NCBI GenBank assembly: GCA_005768725.1
Contig: VAFM01000002.1
Location: forward strand, 496,001 to 560,000
Direction: 5' to 3'
DNA: 64,000 nucleotides
Origin: Blastochloris viridis
Lineage (GTDB): Bacteria > Pseudomonadota > Alphaproteobacteria > UBA2136 > UBA6156
The notes beneath the pieces are model-generated. The model was not told the origin of the DNA, did not search any database, and was given only the letters and a program-made list of their open reading frames with translations. Shown piece by piece: positions 61,002-64,000 of this stretch. Position numbers and translations under genes: made by a program. Within the stretch, counting starts at the first letter, position 1. Every line of letters begins with the position of its first letter.

Positions 61002-62090
61002 ATGAAAAAGACCCTTCTGGCAACGACGGCCCTCGCTTTCGTCGCCGCACATGCGTCCGCTGTGGACGTAGACCTGTACGGCCAAGTTAACAAGGGCCTG
61101 TTTGGTTACAACGATGGCCGCGGTACCGACTTTGTCGTATCCGACAACGCTCTCAGCAGCTCGCGTCTGGGTGTCAAGGGTGCTCAAACCCTCGACAACG
61201 GTCTGACCGCCAGCGTGCTGTTCGAAGGCGAAATGGCCTCCAACGCCTCCGACGCTTTCACCCAATCCAGCGCGAACGGTTCCTCCGGTACCGCCACCAC
61301 CCCGGCCAGCAGCGGTGCTGCCACCTTCTCCGAGCGTCAGGCTCGTGTCGGTCTGTCCGGTAACTTTGGTGGTGTTTACCTCGGTAAGCAAAGCACCGCT
61401 ATCGACGGTGTTCTGACCCAAGACCTCGCTGGCGCCCAGGACGTTATGTCGGCTGACTACGCCCGTATCGGCGGCGGTCTCAAACTGCGTCAAAGCAGCA
61501 ATGACACCTTTGTCAACGCCGGTGGCACCACCATTGGCGACCTGACCAGCGATCTGGCCCAAAGCCGCGATGACAGCATCCGTTACGACAGCCCGATCTT
61601 TAACGGCTTCCAGGCCCGCGCAAGCGTAGCCCAGGGTGGCGACAGCGAAGGCTCCGTCTTCTACGATGGTGCTGTTGCTGGCCTGAAGGTTAAGAGCGCC
61701 GCCGGTGTACGCTTCAACAACAGCGACACCACCACCGCCGCTGGTAGCAACCCGAGCCGTGAATACGTTGCCAGCGTCAGCGCTGCCCACGACTCCGGCC
61801 TGGCTGGTACCCTCGGTTACACCAAACAAGATGGCGGCACGGACGCTGACGCTTGGTACGCCAAGGTTGGTTACGCCTGGGATGCCTACGAAGTGGCTGC
61901 CGACTACGGCAAGAGCAGCGACTTTGTGACCGATGGCAACAAGCTGAACGCCTACGGTCTCGGTGCTCAGTACAACATGGGTAACGGCGTAAGCGTTGCT
62001 GGTCTGTACCGCAAGTACGATGCCGATGTAGTGGCGTCCAGCGCCTCTGACGTTGACCTGTACGGTGTCAACATGCGCGTTAAGTTCTAA
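61002..62090 (+). CDS. Gram-negative porin
   Basis: A 362-residue outer-membrane trimeric-type porin: signal peptide ending AHASA, mature start VDVDLYGQVNKGLFGYND, the typical SSRLGVKGAQTLDNGLTA and RQARVGLSGNFGGVYLGKQ strands, alternating beta pattern throughout, and a terminal Phe (VNMRVKF) as needed for BAM insertion. Codon choice is narrower than in neighbours, as expected for high expression. AGGGATAACGTA precedes the ATG. Confidence 0.93.
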   Translation: MKKTLLATTALAFVAAHASAVDVDLYGQVNKGLFGYNDGRGTDFVVSDNALSSSRLGVKGAQTLDNGLTASVLFEGEMASNASDAFTQSSANGSSGTATTPASSGAATFSERQARVGLSGNFGGVYLGKQSTAIDGVLTQDLAGAQDVMSADYARIGGGLKLRQSSNDTFVNAGGTTIGDLTSDLAQSRDDSIRYDSPIFNGFQARASVAQGGDSEGSVFYDGAVAGLKVKSAAGVRFNNSDTTTAAGSNPSREYVASVSAAHDSGLAGTLGYTKQDGGTDADAWYAKVGYAWDAYEVAADYGKSSDFVTDGNKLNAYGLGAQYNMGNGVSVAGLYRKYDADVVASSASDVDLYGVNMRVKF

Positions 62091-62108
62091 CCTGCGTTAG
62101 ATCTGACT

Positions 62109-62134
62109 CAAAAGGCCCTTCGGGGCCTTTTTTA
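62109..62134 (+). terminator. Intrinsic terminator after the porin gene
   Basis: AAAAGGCCC / GGGGCCTTTTTT hairpin. Confidence 0.86.
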
Positions 62135-62252
62135 GGGGCTTGGCGTGGCGATGCCGCGTGAGAGGGCGCGCTGGCTTGACAAACGGCGGAGGCGCCGCCA
62201 CCATCCGCCTCATCCGTGCTCCCCAGAGAGCGCCAACAAGAAAGGCCAATCC

Positions 62253-62795
62253 ATGAAAGAAACGCCCATGTCCCGAACGTTCGCCGTCCCGTCCCGCCTG
62301 CTGGCGGCTGCCCTGTGTGCCAGTGTGCTGGTGGCGTGTGCGGGCGCCAAGGTAGAGGCGCCGGAAGCCAACCCGACCGATATGCCGAAGGGTCCGGGTC
62401 TGTTCTCAGGCGAGTCCGGCAATATTCTGGAAGCCTTCAAGCGCGACAAGAACAACGCTGAAACCGGCGGTACCATCGGCGTCAATATCTACCTGTGGCG
62501 TGCGGCCTTGGAGAGCGTGGCCTTCATGCCTATCACCCAGGCCGACAGCAACGGTGGCGTGATCACCACCGACTGGTACACCAACCCATCCCAGCCGAAC
62601 GAGCGTGTCCGCGCCAATGTGCTGATTCTCGGCAAGACCCTGCGTGCCGATGCTCTCAAGGTCGCGCTGTTCAAGCAGGTCCGCGTGGGCGATGCCTGGA
62701 AGGACGAAGCGGTCGCCCCTGCCACCGTTACCGCACTGGAAGACACGATCCTCACCAAGGCTCGCGCCATCAAGGTGCAGACCCGCGGCAAATAG
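62253..62795 (+). CDS. DUF3576 lipoprotein
   Basis: A 180-residue lipoprotein with lipobox LVAC after a signal peptide. The domain GTIGVNIYLWRAALESVAFMPITQADSNGG, TDWYTNPSQPNERVRANVLILG and the C-terminal LEDTILTKARAIKVQ matches DUF3576, a family largely limited to alphaproteobacteria and nearly always found before leuS and lptE. An outer-membrane assembly role is inferred from that context. The Met at 62253 follows AAAGG; a second Met five codons on is possible. Confidence 0.87.
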   Translation: MKETPMSRTFAVPSRLLAAALCASVLVACAGAKVEAPEANPTDMPKGPGLFSGESGNILEAFKRDKNNAETGGTIGVNIYLWRAALESVAFMPITQADSNGGVITTDWYTNPSQPNERVRANVLILGKTLRADALKVALFKQVRVGDAWKDEAVAPATVTALEDTILTKARAIKVQTRGK

Positions 62796-62806
62796 CGGAA
62801 ATCATG

Positions 62807-62834
62807 AAAAAGAGGCTGAAAAGCCTCTTTTTTT
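62807..62834 (+). terminator. Intrinsic terminator between DUF3576 gene and leuS
   Basis: AAAAAGAGGCT / AGCCTCTTTTTTT hairpin. Confidence 0.86.
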
Positions 62835-62863
62835 ATGGCGCAAGCCCTGCTACAACTATGCCC

Positions 62864-64000
62864 ATGAATACAGCATCTCCTAAGTATACACCTGAATCTA
62901 TCGAACCTAAATGGCAACACAACTGGTTCGCTTCCAACGTTTTCCGTGCCGAGGTAGATACCTCCAAGCCCAAGTACTACGTGCTGGAGATGCTGCCCTA
63001 CCCGTCCGGTCAACTGCACATGGGCCACGTGCGCAACTACACGCTGGGCGATGTGCTGGCCCGCTACAAGCGCGCCCAGGGCTTTAACGTGATGCACCCG
63101 ATGGGCTGGGACGCCTTCGGCCTGCCCGCCGAGAACGCGGCCATCAAGCGCAAGGTTCACCCCAAGGCGTGGACGCTGGCCAATATCGCCGAAATGAAGC
63201 GCACCATGCAGCAGTTCGGCTGGAGTTACGACTGGAGCAAGGAAGTGGCGACCTGCCTGCCGGAATACTACGGCCACCAGCAGGGACTGTTCATCAGTCT
63301 GTATGAGAAAGGTCTGGTCTACCGCAAGGAAACCTTTGTGAACTGGGACCCCATCGACCAGACCGTGCTGGCGAATGAACAGGTGGTTGACGGCAAGGGC
63401 TGGCGCTCGGGCGCCCCGGTGGAGCGTCGCTCCATGCCGCAGTGGATGTTGAAGATCACCCAGTACGCCGACGAATTGCTCGCCGACCTCGACCAGTTGC
63501 CCAACTGGCCGGAGCGCGTGCGCACCATGCAGGAGAACTGGATCGGCAAATCGCAGGGCCTGCAATTCAGCTTTGTCGTCAAAAACGGCGCTGAAACCCT
63601 GCCCGACACCCTTGATGTCTTCACGACGCGTCCGGACACCCTCTACGGCGCCACCTTCTGTGCGGTTGCCCCCGAGCACGCTCTGGCTGCCCAGACCGCT
63701 TTAAACGACGTTAAAGCGCAGGAATTCATCGCCGAAGCCGCAGCCCTCGGAACGGCACAGGAAACGATCGATAAAGCCGAGAAGAAGGGTTACAAGACCC
63801 CCTTCACCGCTGTTCACCCCCTCACCGGACAGGAGCTGCCGATCTTCATCGCCAACTTCGTGCTGAGCACCTACGGCACCGGCGCCCTCATGGCGGTTCC
63901 GGCGCACGATGAACGCGACCACGCCTTCGCCATCAAGTACAATCTGCCGATTATCCCAGTCGTGGAAAGTGCCCAAGAACTTCCGTATACCGGCGACGGC
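62864..64000 (+). CDS. leuS: Leucyl-tRNA synthetase (5' part, cut by window edge)
   Basis: At least 379 residues of a class I synthetase, open at the right edge. IEPKWQHNWF, LEMLPYPSGQLHMGHVRNYT with the HIGH-type motif HMGH, MGWDAFGLPAENAA, and the start of the CP1 editing domain (VFTTRPDT-like VFTTRPDTLYGATF) are present. The start may be the ATG at 62858 two codons earlier; neither has a clear ribosome site. Confidence 0.95.
   Translation, partial: MNTASPKYTPESIEPKWQHNWFASNVFRAEVDTSKPKYYVLEMLPYPSGQLHMGHVRNYTLGDVLARYKRAQGFNVMHPMGWDAFGLPAENAAIKRKVHPKAWTLANIAEMKRTMQQFGWSYDWSKEVATCLPEYYGHQQGLFISLYEKGLVYRKETFVNWDPIDQTVLANEQVVDGKGWRSGAPVERRSMPQWMLKITQYADELLADLDQLPNWPERVRTMQENWIGKSQGLQFSFVVKNGAETLPDTLDVFTTRPDTLYGATFCAVAPEHALAAQTALNDVKAQEFIAEAAALGTAQETIDKAEKKGYKTPFTAVHPLTGQELPIFIANFVLSTYGTGALMAVPAHDERDHAFAIKYNLPIIPVVESAQELPYTGDG

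Overview
The window reads as a GC-rich chromosomal segment of a Gram-negative, flagellated alphaproteobacterium. Support comes from motAB, LolA, a classical porin, a TIM44-like membrane protein, a DUF3576 lipoprotein directly before leuS, and the familiar alphaproteobacterial neighbourhood of rho, mnmE, hem genes, mnmG-rsmG-parA-parB and leuS. Many short secreted proteins of unknown function suggest a deep-branching lineage, possibly Micavibrio-like, but the exact taxon cannot be settled from the sequence. No transposase, integrase, CRISPR array or prophage was seen.

Layout. 1-10.6 kb: a truncated repeat-rich secreted protein, wecB, motAB, a second modular Gly-rich surface protein, lolA divergent from an esterase with overlapping start codons, and small envelope proteins. 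10.6-20.7 kb: ftsK, tRNA-Thr(CGU), an EF-hand / sigma factor / membrane protein operon, a phosphohexomutase, a BAX-inhibitor protein with a structured leader, an EVE protein, and a TIM44-like / gpsA / secreted protein operon. 20.7-30.6 kb: hemC, hemJ, mtgA, mutM, a TraU-like orphan, tsaD, mltA, a HIT protein, and unknowns. 30.6-42.1 kb: rho, polA, mnmE, a hemD / mitofilin-like / HemY-like / Smr operon, and a pyrimidine-rich intergenic region with TTATCC motifs that I propose as the chromosomal replication origin, next to a frameshifted hemE. 42-54.8 kb: a lysozyme-like secreted protein, an SH3b protein, comM, lepA, a low-GC DUF3800 gene, a structured RNA leader over a 33-residue membrane peptide, small unknowns, ddl, a hydrolase and a membrane-anchored MurF-like ligase. 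54.8-64 kb: two small secreted proteins, mnmG-rsmG-parA-parB with two parS-like sites, a porin, a DUF3576 lipoprotein and the 5' part of leuS.

How the genes fit together. The core of the window is chromosome replication and segregation (candidate oriC, parAB, parS-like sites, ftsK, polA), tRNA modification (mnmE with mnmG, tsaD), haem synthesis (hemC, hemD, hemE, hemJ) and cell-wall metabolism (mtgA, mltA, ddl, MurF-like ligase). Accessory material is concentrated at 45.5-50.9 kb. The most unusual object is the leader RNA at about 49.26-49.46 kb, which has two perfect long-range pairings in a pseudoknot arrangement and alternative pairings that would cover the ribosome binding site of the small peptide. 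Nearly all genes are separated by clear intrinsic terminators, listed individually.
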